Source: a virus. From it: a stretch of DNA of 64,000 nucleotides. The position numbers and the translations under genes were made by a program. Where the stretch lies: IMG/VR virus record IMGVR_UViG_3300042563_002923, positions 1 to 64,000 of that record; one strand, given 5' to 3'. This document shows, in pieces, positions 38,957 to 47,669 of the stretch (position 1 is the first letter of the stretch; each line of letters begins with the position of its first letter). The notes under the pieces are model-generated. The model was not told the origin of the DNA. It searched no databases and saw only the letters and a program-made list of their open reading frames with translations.

Positions 38957-41900
38957 ATGCCATCTTATTCAATCAGTAATGTTAACGTAGGTACTTACCC
39001 AAATGATGGGCAAGGGGATTCCTTACGTACAGCATTTGTAAAAGTAAATCAAAATTTTGACAATGTATATGCGTATGCTAATTTGGCATATTATAGTGGA
39101 GGAGGTGGCGGAAGTAGTAATTTTGAAGGTTGGCCTGATATTACTTCTACAAATTTAACTATATTGGCGAATAAACTTGCAAATGTCGCGCCTGTGAATC
39201 TCACGTTGTTAGCAAATGCCTTAGCAAACGTAACTACTGTTAATTTGGGGCAATTACAAAACGCATTGGTTAATGTAAATGTAACATCTTTAACAAATTT
39301 TACAAATGTATTTAATTCAATAACTGCGAATGCAAATGTTCGCGCAATTTCTTTAGTTTCAAATCTTTCAGCTAACGGAACAGCAAATGGACAATCTGTT
39401 TATAATACTACAGATGGCGGATTATATATTTGGAATGGAACTGCTTGGGTAAGCCCCGGTGCATCATTTACACCTACTTCTAATTCTATTAGCGGTGTTG
39501 AAATATTTACAACTTTCTCATTGCCTACCGGCCCAGGAGATGGTAGAGATTTTAACGGCAGACAAGGATTTTATGAAAGTAATCTTTATCTTTTTACAGG
39601 TGGTGCGTGGTCATCTTACAATAGTTTTATTACAGGTTCCGGTACACCTGTTTTATCAGCTGGCATTATTACTGCAACTGAATTAGCTGCAGGCGCTGTT
39701 ATTGCAGGTAAGATTGCAGCAGGTGCTATCAGAGCAACAGATATTGCTGCAGCAAATATCACCGCAAGTTTAATAGCATCAAACGCTATTATTGCTGGTA
39801 AAATTGATGCTGGCGTAATCAGTGCTCGAGAAGTTGCAACAGATGCAATAACAGCTTCAAAAATTGCAGCAAATGCAATTATTGCTGATAAAATTGAAGC
39901 GAATGCTGTAACAACAAATAAAATTGAAGCAAACGCAATTACAGCAGCAAAAATAGCAGTAGATGCGGTTTATGCTAACGCAATTCAATCAAATTCTATT
40001 GACACGAGAGTAATTAGAGCAAACGCAATTACAGCTGTACAATTAGCAGTAGATGCGGTTTATGCTAACGCAATTCAATCAAATTCTATTGATACTAGAA
40101 TGTTGCGTGCAAATATTATTACTACTGTAGAACTTGCCACAAATGCAGTATTTGCAGAAAATATTTCAGCAAATGCAATTACATCAAATTCTATTGATGC
40201 TAACGCAATTACTACAGTTCACCTCAGTGCAAACTCAGTAACTGCGGCCAAGATTGATTCTAGAGGATTGTCAATTAGAGATCTAAACGGCAATATATTA
40301 TTCTCAGCTGGTACAGGAATAGGTTTCCTCAGTAATATTTCTATTGATGGTAATACTGTAATTACCGGCACGGGACAAACAATAACAGGATTAACCGGGG
40401 GGGCAATACCAAAATGGTTAGATTTAAATTATGATGCGGCGGGATTTATTGTTGACAATTATACCGGAGCAGCTATAAATCAACCTAATATATTATTAAC
40501 AGCCAATCTAAATGGTATGGCGGGAACGGTAACATTTACAACTGACCCCGCAACTATAACATTAACATCGTTAGGTGATCCAAATACAAAGAAATTACAA
40601 CTTGCAAATTGGTTGTCTGCAGAACCAAGTTATACAAACGTAAGAATAACCGCAAGTTTTGCATCGGCCGGGATAACTTATACTGATACTATCTTTTTAT
40701 TTAAAGCAAACATCAGCGCAACACCCACACCAATAATGGTGTTATCCGATGAGGTAAGAGCAATACCAACAGATTCAGCTGGACAGGTTTTGGCCGGTGT
40801 TTTGTCTGGCGGAGGTTCAGTCACAACTACAGCCTCCGTATTAGAGGGTCCAACCGATATATCTAGTTCTTATGACTATGCGGCAGCATCTTCTGGGTGT
40901 ACAATCTCATTTAGTTCTCGAACAGTAACTGTAACAGCTGTTAATTCGAATGTTGCAAATGTGGTAATTACCGCAACCGGTAAAGTGGCAACCAATAAAT
41001 TCGGCACCCCTCCTTTAAGCAAAAAATTTAGTTTAGCTAAAGTACAACAAGGTACGAACGGTACAAACGGTACAAACGGTACAAATGGAACAGCCGGTGC
41101 TAGAGGTAGCGGCGTATTCTCAAGCGGTGTTGCTGGATTAAGTGCATGGAATGATACTACTGCAAACGGGGTAATTACCGGCGCAGGGTTAACAAAAGTT
41201 GTAAGAGATCAAGTAACATTGTATGCAACCCCGGTTACCTCATCTAGTTTTACACAAACACGATTCTGGGACGGCGCTGCTTGGGTAGCAGTTTCTGCAT
41301 TTATTAGCGGAGGATTGCTTGTCGATGGCACAATTTCCGCAAATAAGATAGTAACAGATTCTATTACATCTGCACAAATTGCTGCAGGCGCAATCACTGC
41401 TTCAGAAATAGCTGCAGGCAATGTAACCTTAGATAAATTAAGAGCAGGCACTACTGCATTGCTAACAGGATATCAATTCTCATTGGGTGCAGTGGCAGGT
41501 ATTAGAGTTGGTAATGTGGCGCTCAATCAGTCTGCAAATGCAGTTGTATTGGGATCAAGTAGTGTGGCGAACGTGTATGGCGGGTTGTTTGAATCAAAGG
41601 GCAATTACCCTGGTTTAGTATGCGGTACCCCCACTCTTTCAGGATTTACTAGAATTTCTGATTCAACATCGGCGTCTCTTAGAGACACTACTGCATTCCA
41701 TGCATACAAAGGAGCAGATCCAACCTATACGTCTGCATTTACGCAGGCGTCATTAGCAAACCCAGTATTTGCAGGCAACTTTACCAGTCAGTCAAGAATT
41801 CTCTCACTTGCATCAGTCAATGGCGGATTCGTGCCCTCGGACAATTTGGTTCAATTAGGTATAGATCTAAGTACAGTATGGACTACTGCGAATCAAACGG

Positions 41901-42850
41901 TAGACTTAACAACTGCTGGCATAGTTAGCGGATCATTTCAACGTTCAAGTGCAATGGTAGGGCGAAATTTTGGTTTGGAAAAATATCCAGGATTTAGAAC
42001 GTTAACATATTTTAATTATTCTAAAGGTACAGGAGATGCTGCATCCGGTGCGGCCGGAGGTGACACTTTCGCCGGACAATTTACATCTTATGCTCAAAGG
42101 TTACCCGCAATTCGTTCAACTGATTCCAATACTAATGTTAATACATCTTTTGTTAGATTGGGTACAGATTTGTCGTATCAATTTAGTTCATATAGCCCAA
42201 CTAATGAAATGGGAAGAGCACTTTGGGTTACTAAGGGAGAGTCAAGATGGGAGGCGGGGTGCTCATCTTATTTCGACGGACCAGTTTATTTAAACGGCAC
42301 GCTTCAAACATTTACCGGCGGCCACCCTGGATTATATTCTAAAGCGGAGACAATAGAACCAGGTGATATTGTAATAGACACCCCATATATTATACAAGGG
42401 GATATTAACAATGTATTGACAGTTGTTACAAAATCAACTACCCCGCAACAAAAATCAGCAATTGGAGTTTTTGTTGAAATTTCTTCAGGAAAACTACCGT
42501 TCATGCTTTTAAATACAATAAGAGGCGAAGAAGAAGTGTTAGTGGATGGAAAAACTATAATACAACCAAAAGTAGAAATTGAAACACTAAAACCCGAATA
42601 TGAAGACTTGATGAATGATAATAATGTTTGTAAAATTAACGCATTGGGTGAAGGTTTAATTAATGTATGCGGTGAAAACGGAAATATTGAGATTGGCGAT
42701 TATATCACAACATCTTCAATTCCAGGTAAAGGCATGAAACAAAGTGATGACTTAATGCGTAATTACACTGTAGCAAAATCAAGAGAAAATGTTACATTCT
42801 CATCACCAACCGAAGTTAAGCTAATTGCTTGTACTTATCACTGCGGATAA
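38957..42850 (+). CDS. Tail fibre protein with tandem repeats, 1297 aa
   Basis: The N-terminus (GTYPNDGQGDSLRTAFVKVN, then QNFDNVYAYANL) is the common attachment module of marine T4-like fibres. Residues about 235-440 are pseudo-repeats of the type ANAITAAKIAVDAVYANAIQ, forming a beta-prism or trimeric stalk. A GTN collagen-like run lies near residue 700. The repeats return at about 790-820 (AGAITASEIAAG). The end (GEGLINVCGENGNIEIGDYI, then GKGMKQSDDLM) is a conserved fibre C-terminus. The middle (DTNTNVNTSFVRLGTDLS-type blocks) is probably host-specific. Confidence 0.82.
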   Translation: MPSYSISNVNVGTYPNDGQGDSLRTAFVKVNQNFDNVYAYANLAYYSGGGGGSSNFEGWPDITSTNLTILANKLANVAPVNLTLLANALANVTTVNLGQLQNALVNVNVTSLTNFTNVFNSITANANVRAISLVSNLSANGTANGQSVYNTTDGGLYIWNGTAWVSPGASFTPTSNSISGVEIFTTFSLPTGPGDGRDFNGRQGFYESNLYLFTGGAWSSYNSFITGSGTPVLSAGIITATELAAGAVIAGKIAAGAIRATDIAAANITASLIASNAIIAGKIDAGVISAREVATDAITASKIAANAIIADKIEANAVTTNKIEANAITAAKIAVDAVYANAIQSNSIDTRVIRANAITAVQLAVDAVYANAIQSNSIDTRMLRANIITTVELATNAVFAENISANAITSNSIDANAITTVHLSANSVTAAKIDSRGLSIRDLNGNILFSAGTGIGFLSNISIDGNTVITGTGQTITGLTGGAIPKWLDLNYDAAGFIVDNYTGAAINQPNILLTANLNGMAGTVTFTTDPATITLTSLGDPNTKKLQLANWLSAEPSYTNVRITASFASAGITYTDTIFLFKANISATPTPIMVLSDEVRAIPTDSAGQVLAGVLSGGGSVTTTASVLEGPTDISSSYDYAAASSGCTISFSSRTVTVTAVNSNVANVVITATGKVATNKFGTPPLSKKFSLAKVQQGTNGTNGTNGTNGTAGARGSGVFSSGVAGLSAWNDTTANGVITGAGLTKVVRDQVTLYATPVTSSSFTQTRFWDGAAWVAVSAFISGGLLVDGTISANKIVTDSITSAQIAAGAITASEIAAGNVTLDKLRAGTTALLTGYQFSLGAVAGIRVGNVALNQSANAVVLGSSSVANVYGGLFESKGNYPGLVCGTPTLSGFTRISDSTSASLRDTTAFHAYKGADPTYTSAFTQASLANPVFAGNFTSQSRILSLASVNGGFVPSDNLVQLGIDLSTVWTTANQTVDLTTAGIVSGSFQRSSAMVGRNFGLEKYPGFRTLTYFNYSKGTGDAASGAAGGDTFAGQFTSYAQRLPAIRSTDSNTNVNTSFVRLGTDLSYQFSSYSPTNEMGRALWVTKGESRWEAGCSSYFDGPVYLNGTLQTFTGGHPGLYSKAETIEPGDIVIDTPYIIQGDINNVLTVVTKSTTPQQKSAIGVFVEISSGKLPFMLLNTIRGEEEVLVDGKTIIQPKVEIETLKPEYEDLMNDNNVCKINALGEGLINVCGENGNIEIGDYITTSSIPGKGMKQSDDLMRNYTVAKSRENVTFSSPTEVKLIACTYHCG
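39921..40100 (+). repeat. 90-bp tandem duplication inside the tail fibre gene
   Basis: Two adjacent 90-bp units (39921-40010 and 40011-40100) share a 48-bp identical block (39955-40002 and 40045-40092) and a similar 5' part. Each encodes a 30-residue unit ending in AVYANAIQSNSIDTR. This points to recent in-frame expansion of the fibre stalk. Confidence 0.85.
41051..41086 (+). repeat. 9-bp repeat encoding a GTN collagen-like run
   Basis: Four copies of GGTAC(A/G)AA(C/T), followed by decaying Gly-x-y codons to about 41113. They encode GTNGTNGTNGTNGTAGARGSG-like Gly-X-Y triplets, a collagen-like trimer-forming linker between the fibre stalk and distal domains. Confidence 0.85.
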
Positions 42851-42853
42851 TAA

Positions 42854-43183
42854 ATGGCAACAACTAAAAATTTAGTAATAGACCAAGGCGCAACATTTAG
42901 CGCCAATATCCAATTTTTGGATAATAGCAAAAATCCAATATCGTTGACGGGATATAGTGCCCGTAGTCAAATGCGTAGATCATATTCTAGCGCAAATGCC
43001 ACGACATTTACTGCAAATATTACTAATGCAACAACAGGTAACGTATCAATATCGTTAACCTCAAGTCAAACGGCCAACCTAATTGCAGGTAGATACATAT
43101 ATGATATAGAGGCAAATATAGCCGATACTATTGTAAGAATAGTAGAAGGTATTGTAACAGTTAACCCAGGAGTAACTCGATAA
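42854..43183 (+). CDS. Conserved small virion protein, 109 aa
   Basis: A beta-rich protein starting MATTKNLVIDQGATFSANIQ, with NPISLTGYSARSQMRRSYSS, a pattern conserved in cyanophage and pelagiphage small structural proteins of unknown role. Immunoglobulin-like or decoration-type fold is likely. It is placed between the tail fibre and the gp13 neck gene and overlaps gp13 by 1 nt. Confidence 0.75.
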   Translation: MATTKNLVIDQGATFSANIQFLDNSKNPISLTGYSARSQMRRSYSSANATTFTANITNATTGNVSISLTSSQTANLIAGRYIYDIEANIADTIVRIVEGIVTVNPGVTR

Positions 43184-43926
43184 TGGCTAGCGTAACATCT
43201 AGAGAACAATTAAAAGATTATTGCCTAAGACAATTAGGTGCTCCTGTAATTGAGATAAACGTCGATGACGATCAAGTTGAAGATCGTATTGATGATGCGT
43301 TTCAATTCTATCGTGAGTATCACTTCGATGCTGTAGAAAAATTATATTTAAAGCATGAGATAACAGCTAATAATATATCTAATCAGTATATTGAAATATC
43401 AAATGCTGTTGTAGGTGTTGAGAGAGTATTTCCGTTTATGAATAAGTCTACGGGAACTAACATCTTTGATATTAAATACCAAATTTTAATTAATGATTTG
43501 TATACTTTAATGTCTACAGATTTGATATACTATACTGCAGTTAGACAAGAACTTGAATTAATTAATCAATTACTTGTGGGACAAAAACCAATTCGATTCA
43601 ATAGACATATGAATAGGTTACATATTGATATGGATTGGGCTGCAGATGTTGTTCCCGGCACATATATTATTGTAGAATGCTGGAGAATATTAGACCCAGA
43701 TGTTTATACCGATGTATATAACGATATGTTCTTAAAAAGATATGCTACCGCCCAAATTAAAAAACAATGGGGTAATAATTTGAAGAAGTTTGCAGGTGTA
43801 CAACTTCCTGGAGGAGTAACATTAAACGGTGAGATTATCTATCAGGAAGCAACCGAAGAAATTAGGCAAATTGAAACTGAAATACAGTCTAGATTCGAAT
43901 TGCCTGTAGATATGTTTGTCGGTTAA
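43183..43926 (+). CDS. gp13: Neck protein gp13
   Basis: A 247-aa gp13-type head-completion protein (T4 gp13, 309 aa). REQLKDYCLRQLGAPVIEIN, DRIDDAFQFYREYHFDAVEK and FPFMNKSTGTNIFDIKYQIL are the family blocks. The C-terminal GVQLPGGVTLNGEIIYQEAT with EEIRQIETEIQSRFELP is also typical. Together with gp14 it forms the connector neck. It begins in a TAATG overlap. Confidence 0.92.
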   Translation: MASVTSREQLKDYCLRQLGAPVIEINVDDDQVEDRIDDAFQFYREYHFDAVEKLYLKHEITANNISNQYIEISNAVVGVERVFPFMNKSTGTNIFDIKYQILINDLYTLMSTDLIYYTAVRQELELINQLLVGQKPIRFNRHMNRLHIDMDWAADVVPGTYIIVECWRILDPDVYTDVYNDMFLKRYATAQIKKQWGNNLKKFAGVQLPGGVTLNGEIIYQEATEEIRQIETEIQSRFELPVDMFVG

Positions 43927-44004
43927 TTAATACTTCTTATCACTGAGCCTCATAGCATATACTAACATCGTGTCAATAGATTGTCAATAGAAACATAATA
44001 TAAA
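43927..44004 (+). other. Short gap between gp13 and gp14
   Basis: This 78-nt gap holds a 10-nt direct repeat, TGTCAATAGA at 43971-43980 and 43982-43991 (11-nt period), and an AT-rich end before the gp14 ATG. No clear promoter or terminator is seen. Confidence 0.5.
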
Positions 44005-44757
44005 ATGGCAACCGTAAATCCATATTTTCAATCCGGCGTTCCTATGGGACGTTCTTCTGAACAAAATATCTATGAAGACTTAATCATAGAGTGTATGAAG
44101 ATTTATGGTTTTGAATTATACTATTTACCTCGCAAAGCATACAATGAAGATCGTATTTTGGGAGAAGATCCTTTAAACAACTACGAACATGCTTATCCTA
44201 TTGAGATGTATTTGGAAAGCAATACAGGTTTTGAGGGCCAGGGTGAATTCTTATCTAGATTTGGTGTAGAAACCGTTGAGAGCGCTAATTTTGTCGTCTC
44301 GAGAAAACGTTGGTTAGAGGTTGCTGGTAATACCGGCAATACTGTTTTGGCAACTCGACCAGCTGAAGGCGACATTCTTTTCTTTCCATTAACAAAGTCA
44401 TATTTTGAAATACGCAAAGTAGAAGGGGATAAACCTTTCTATCAGGTTGGTAAACTTTATGTCTACAAATTAACTTGCGAATTAATGCAGTTCTCAAGCG
44501 AAGTTATTAACACGGGCATTGCTGAAATTGACACATACCCTGACGTAATAAATGAAGATGTTCGCAATTTTGTGTTACTGCAGGAGAATGGGGATGAATT
44601 ACTTATTGAAGCAAATAGTGAATCTCCAATCGTCAACGAAACATATTCCACATTACACGCCGATGATGCTGGCGCACGAAATGAAGATTTTGACACTAAT
44701 ATTGCAGACATTTTAGATTTTAGTGAAAGAAATCCATTCGGAGAGGTATTTAAATAA
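44005..44757 (+). CDS. gp14: Neck protein gp14
   Basis: A 250-aa gp14-type neck protein (T4, 256 aa). GRSSEQNIYEDLIIECMKIY, GFELYYLPRKAYNEDRILGE and YPIEMYLESNTGFEGQGEFL are characteristic of gp14, followed by RLPG-less LARFGVE-type sequence SRFGVETVESANFVVSRK. The C-terminus is acidic (DFDTNIADILDFSERNPFGE), the conserved end. It overlaps gp15 by 1 nt. Confidence 0.92.
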   Translation: MATVNPYFQSGVPMGRSSEQNIYEDLIIECMKIYGFELYYLPRKAYNEDRILGEDPLNNYEHAYPIEMYLESNTGFEGQGEFLSRFGVETVESANFVVSRKRWLEVAGNTGNTVLATRPAEGDILFFPLTKSYFEIRKVEGDKPFYQVGKLYVYKLTCELMQFSSEVINTGIAEIDTYPDVINEDVRNFVLLQENGDELLIEANSESPIVNETYSTLHADDAGARNEDFDTNIADILDFSERNPFGEVFK

Positions 44758-45509
44758 TGTTAGACCAAAGATTTTATTGGGGAACAATCCGAAAGGCAAT
44801 TGTTGCGTTTGGCAATATGTTCAACAATATTAATGTTGAAAGAAGAGACGCTGACGGCAATATAATTCAAATATTAAAGGTTCCTTTATCTTATTCAGGC
44901 AAATCTAAAGCACTGGCCCGAATTCAGCAACGCCCAAATGTCGATGATCGCCAAGTGCAAATTATTGTACCACGAATTGCATTTGAGATGACAACTTTAA
45001 ATTATGATTATAATCGTAAAATAAGTCCAGTGCAACAAAGTAGAGCAGTTAATTCAACTACAACCACTTTAGATTCACAGTATGCACCCACGCCGTACAA
45101 TATTAATGTACAATTATATGTGTACGTTAAGAATCAAGATGATGGTTTGCAAATTATAGAACAAATCCTACCATATTTTAATCCTGATTATAATTTAACG
45201 ATGAAGTCAATTCCTCAGTTAAATATTAAAAACGATTTGCCTATTATTTTAGATTCAGTTTCGTTTGAAGATAATTATGATGGTGATTTTGAAGATAGAC
45301 GAACTATTATTTGGACATTGTCATTCACAATGAAACTTAATTTTTATGGTCCTGTTAATAAACAAGGCATTATTAAGAAGGTTGTTGCAAGCACATTTAA
45401 TAATGCTAATTTATCTGAAAGAATAAATGTTATAACTACAACTCCTGATCCGTTGGATGCCAAACCGGGTGATAATATAGGATTTACAGATACGATTGAA
45501 GATTTTTAA
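44757..45509 (+). CDS. gp15: Tail sheath stabiliser/completion protein gp15
   Basis: A 250-aa protein of the gp15 family (T4, 272 aa), the terminator connecting sheath and tube to the neck. FYWGTIRKAIVAFGNMFNNI, QRPNVDDRQVQIIVPRIAFE and PTPYNINVQLYVYVKNQDDG with QIIEQILPYFNPDYNLTM are diagnostic. It overlaps gp16 by 1 nt. Confidence 0.93.
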   Translation: MLDQRFYWGTIRKAIVAFGNMFNNINVERRDADGNIIQILKVPLSYSGKSKALARIQQRPNVDDRQVQIIVPRIAFEMTTLNYDYNRKISPVQQSRAVNSTTTTLDSQYAPTPYNINVQLYVYVKNQDDGLQIIEQILPYFNPDYNLTMKSIPQLNIKNDLPIILDSVSFEDNYDGDFEDRRTIIWTLSFTMKLNFYGPVNKQGIIKKVVASTFNNANLSERINVITTTPDPLDAKPGDNIGFTDTIEDF

Positions 45510-45943
45510 TGAAAAAAATTCCTGAACTAGATGCGTTATTTGATATAACTCCTGTAGATGAAACAGATTTGCCTACTACTTTACCTGCGGTTAGTGATTC
45601 TGAATCAAGAAAAATGGATCAGGAAGATGATTATCAATTAGCAAGAAATACTCTACGCAACCTTATAAATAAAAGTGAAGATACTTTAGATCAAATGATA
45701 GAGCTTGCTAAAAATTCAGAACATCCTAGAACATATGAAGTTGCCGGTCAACTAATTAAAACAGTTTCTGATGTAGCAAAAGACCTTATGGATTTGCAGA
45801 AAAAAGCTAAAGAGTTGAAAAAAGATGATCCCGATGGTCCGAGAAATATAACAACGAATAATAATGTTGTATTTGCTGGTTCTACTGCGGAACTAATGAA
45901 AATGCTAGGCAACAAAGACGACGGCAGAACAATTGAGCAATAA
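45509..45943 (+). CDS. gp16: Terminase small subunit gp16
   Basis: A 144-aa, helical gp16-like protein (T4, 164 aa), which regulates DNA packaging initiation and stimulates gp17. The central two-helix region LARNTLRNLINKSEDTLDQM with IELAKNSEHPRTYEVAGQLI, then ELKKDD, forms the oligomerising coiled coil. A disordered Asn/Thr segment and a short C-terminal VFAGSTAELMKMLG helix follow. The gp17 gene starts within its last codons. Confidence 0.9.
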   Translation: MKKIPELDALFDITPVDETDLPTTLPAVSDSESRKMDQEDDYQLARNTLRNLINKSEDTLDQMIELAKNSEHPRTYEVAGQLIKTVSDVAKDLMDLQKKAKELKKDDPDGPRNITTNNNVVFAGSTAELMKMLGNKDDGRTIEQ

Positions 45944-47600
45944 ACAAATATCATATAACGGAAATCCCAATCTTAAACCAATTGGAACCGTACAACAATA
46001 CACCTCAGATCAAGTTAAAGAGTTAATGCGGTGTATGAGTGACCCTATCTATTTTATAGAAACATATTGTAAAATTGTTTCATTAGATAAAGGTCTTATT
46101 AGTTTTAAACTTTACGAATGTCAAAAAGAAAAAGTAGGCGTTATACTTAATAATCGTAAAGTTATTCTGATGGAAGGTCGCCAACAAGGCAAAACCATTA
46201 CATCTGCAGCATGTATTCTTTGGTACACACTATTTCAAGAAAATAAAACAGTTGCTATTCTGGCGAATAAATCGTCAGCTGCGCGAGAGGTACTTTCTCG
46301 ATACGAACTAATGTATGAGATGCTTCCTATGTGGATGCAGCAAGGTGTTAAAACATTCAACAAGGGCGATATTGAACTTGAGAATGGATCTAAAGTATTT
46401 ACTGCAGCAACAAGCTCATCTGGTATTCGAGGTAAATCTGTAAATTGGTTGTATATTGATGAGGCCGCTATTATTCCAAATAATGTTGCAGAAGATTTCT
46501 TTACTTCTGTTTATCCTACAATTTCTGCAGGCCAGACAACAAAGATTCTTCTCACATCTACCCCGCTAGGATATAATCACTTCTGGAAGTTCTGGAACGA
46601 AGCGGAACAAGGATTAAATGGATTTGTTCCAATGTTTATCCCATATAACAGAATTCCCGGTAGAGATGATAAATGGGCAGCTGAACAAAAATCAATGCTG
46701 GGTGAACTCAAGTTTAACCAAGAAGTTTTATGTAGATTCCTTGGTTCATCTAACACACTTATTAATCCCGATACGATTGCTGCTATGTCCACAAAGCAGT
46801 TTGTTTATACTAAAGACGGATTAGATATTCTAGAAGAACCGCAGGAAGAGCATGTATATATGCTAGTTGCTGATACTTCTCGAGGCGTCGGCGGAGATTA
46901 CTCAGCATTTACTGTTATAGACATAACTGCGTATCCCTATACTGTAGTAGCTAAATATAGAAGTAACAGAATTAGTCCGTTGTTATTTCCCAACATTATT
47001 TACAAAGTAGCTAAAGATTACCACAAGGCATACTGTTTGGTAGAGATTAACGATAACGGACAACAAGTAGCGGATTCGCTGTATATGGACTTAGAGTACG
47101 AAAACGTATTCTTTGTGGGCAGTAGCAGTAAATCTGGACAATATCTTTCTGGCGGATTTACGCCAGGAGCAACACTGGGCGTAAGAACTACTAAACAAGT
47201 TAAACGTCTAGGAACAACGACATTTAAGAGTCTTGTAGAAGGTACAAAGTTACTAATACATGACCCTGAAATTATTGAAGAAATTTCTACATTTATCGAA
47301 GTTCGGGGAACGCATAAGGCAGATGAAGGTTACCATGATGATTTGGTAATGTGTCTTGTATTATTCTCATGGGCAACAAACGAACCGTTCTTTAAAGATT
47401 TAACAGATTCAAATCTTAGAAAAGTCTTATATGAAGAACAATTTAAGCAAATCGAGGAGAATCTAACTCCTTTTGGTATAGTAAATGATGGCCTTCCGCA
47501 AAAGGATGAGCCGGTGGTTATGGATGATGATGTGTGGTTTTCGGCGGATCCTGCAAAAGAAATGGAAAAACTTAAAACTAAATGGATGGAAAATGTCTAA
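45933..47600 (+). CDS. gp17: Terminase large subunit gp17 (TTG start)
   Basis: A 555-aa packaging motor with N-terminal ATPase and C-terminal RNase H-like nuclease. Walker A reads GRQQGKT (about residues 79-85), Walker B LYIDEAA, and motif C LLTSTP. Nuclease acidic residues lie in LVADTSRGVGGDYSAF, CLVEINDNGQQ and DEGYHDDLVMCL. The start is TTG at 45933, 11 nt inside gp16: the conserved NPNLKPIGTVQQYT region begins only 11 residues later and no earlier ATG exists in frame. No clear ribosome binding site is seen, so translation probably depends on coupling to gp16. Confidence 0.92.
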   Translation: MSNKQISYNGNPNLKPIGTVQQYTSDQVKELMRCMSDPIYFIETYCKIVSLDKGLISFKLYECQKEKVGVILNNRKVILMEGRQQGKTITSAACILWYTLFQENKTVAILANKSSAAREVLSRYELMYEMLPMWMQQGVKTFNKGDIELENGSKVFTAATSSSGIRGKSVNWLYIDEAAIIPNNVAEDFFTSVYPTISAGQTTKILLTSTPLGYNHFWKFWNEAEQGLNGFVPMFIPYNRIPGRDDKWAAEQKSMLGELKFNQEVLCRFLGSSNTLINPDTIAAMSTKQFVYTKDGLDILEEPQEEHVYMLVADTSRGVGGDYSAFTVIDITAYPYTVVAKYRSNRISPLLFPNIIYKVAKDYHKAYCLVEINDNGQQVADSLYMDLEYENVFFVGSSSKSGQYLSGGFTPGATLGVRTTKQVKRLGTTTFKSLVEGTKLLIHDPEIIEEISTFIEVRGTHKADEGYHDDLVMCLVLFSWATNEPFFKDLTDSNLRKVLYEEQFKQIEENLTPFGIVNDGLPQKDEPVVMDDDVWFSADPAKEMEKLKTKWMENV

Positions 47601-47611
47601 AAACTTATACT

Positions 47612-47619
47612 TATAAATA
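47612..47619 (+). promoter_or_regulatory. T4-type late promoter box TATAAATA, for gp18
   Basis: An exact TATAAATA between the gp17 stop and the gp18 ATG (47670), 50 nt upstream of the start, with AAGGAGAATAAG as a strong ribosome binding site. It would boost sheath and tube expression. Confidence 0.8.
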
Positions 47620-47669
47620 AATAGTAATCAAATAGTTATATAACTATGTAAATCTTTAAGGAGAATAAG

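Noticed and set aside
39660-40260. Regular repeats that could suggest a CRISPR array
   Set aside because: The repeats are in frame within the fibre gene, encode a protein pattern and lack constant repeat/unique spacer structure.
45664-45671. TATAAATA inside gp16
   Set aside because: It is deep in coding sequence, far from any start, and encoded by common codons; probably chance in AT-rich DNA.
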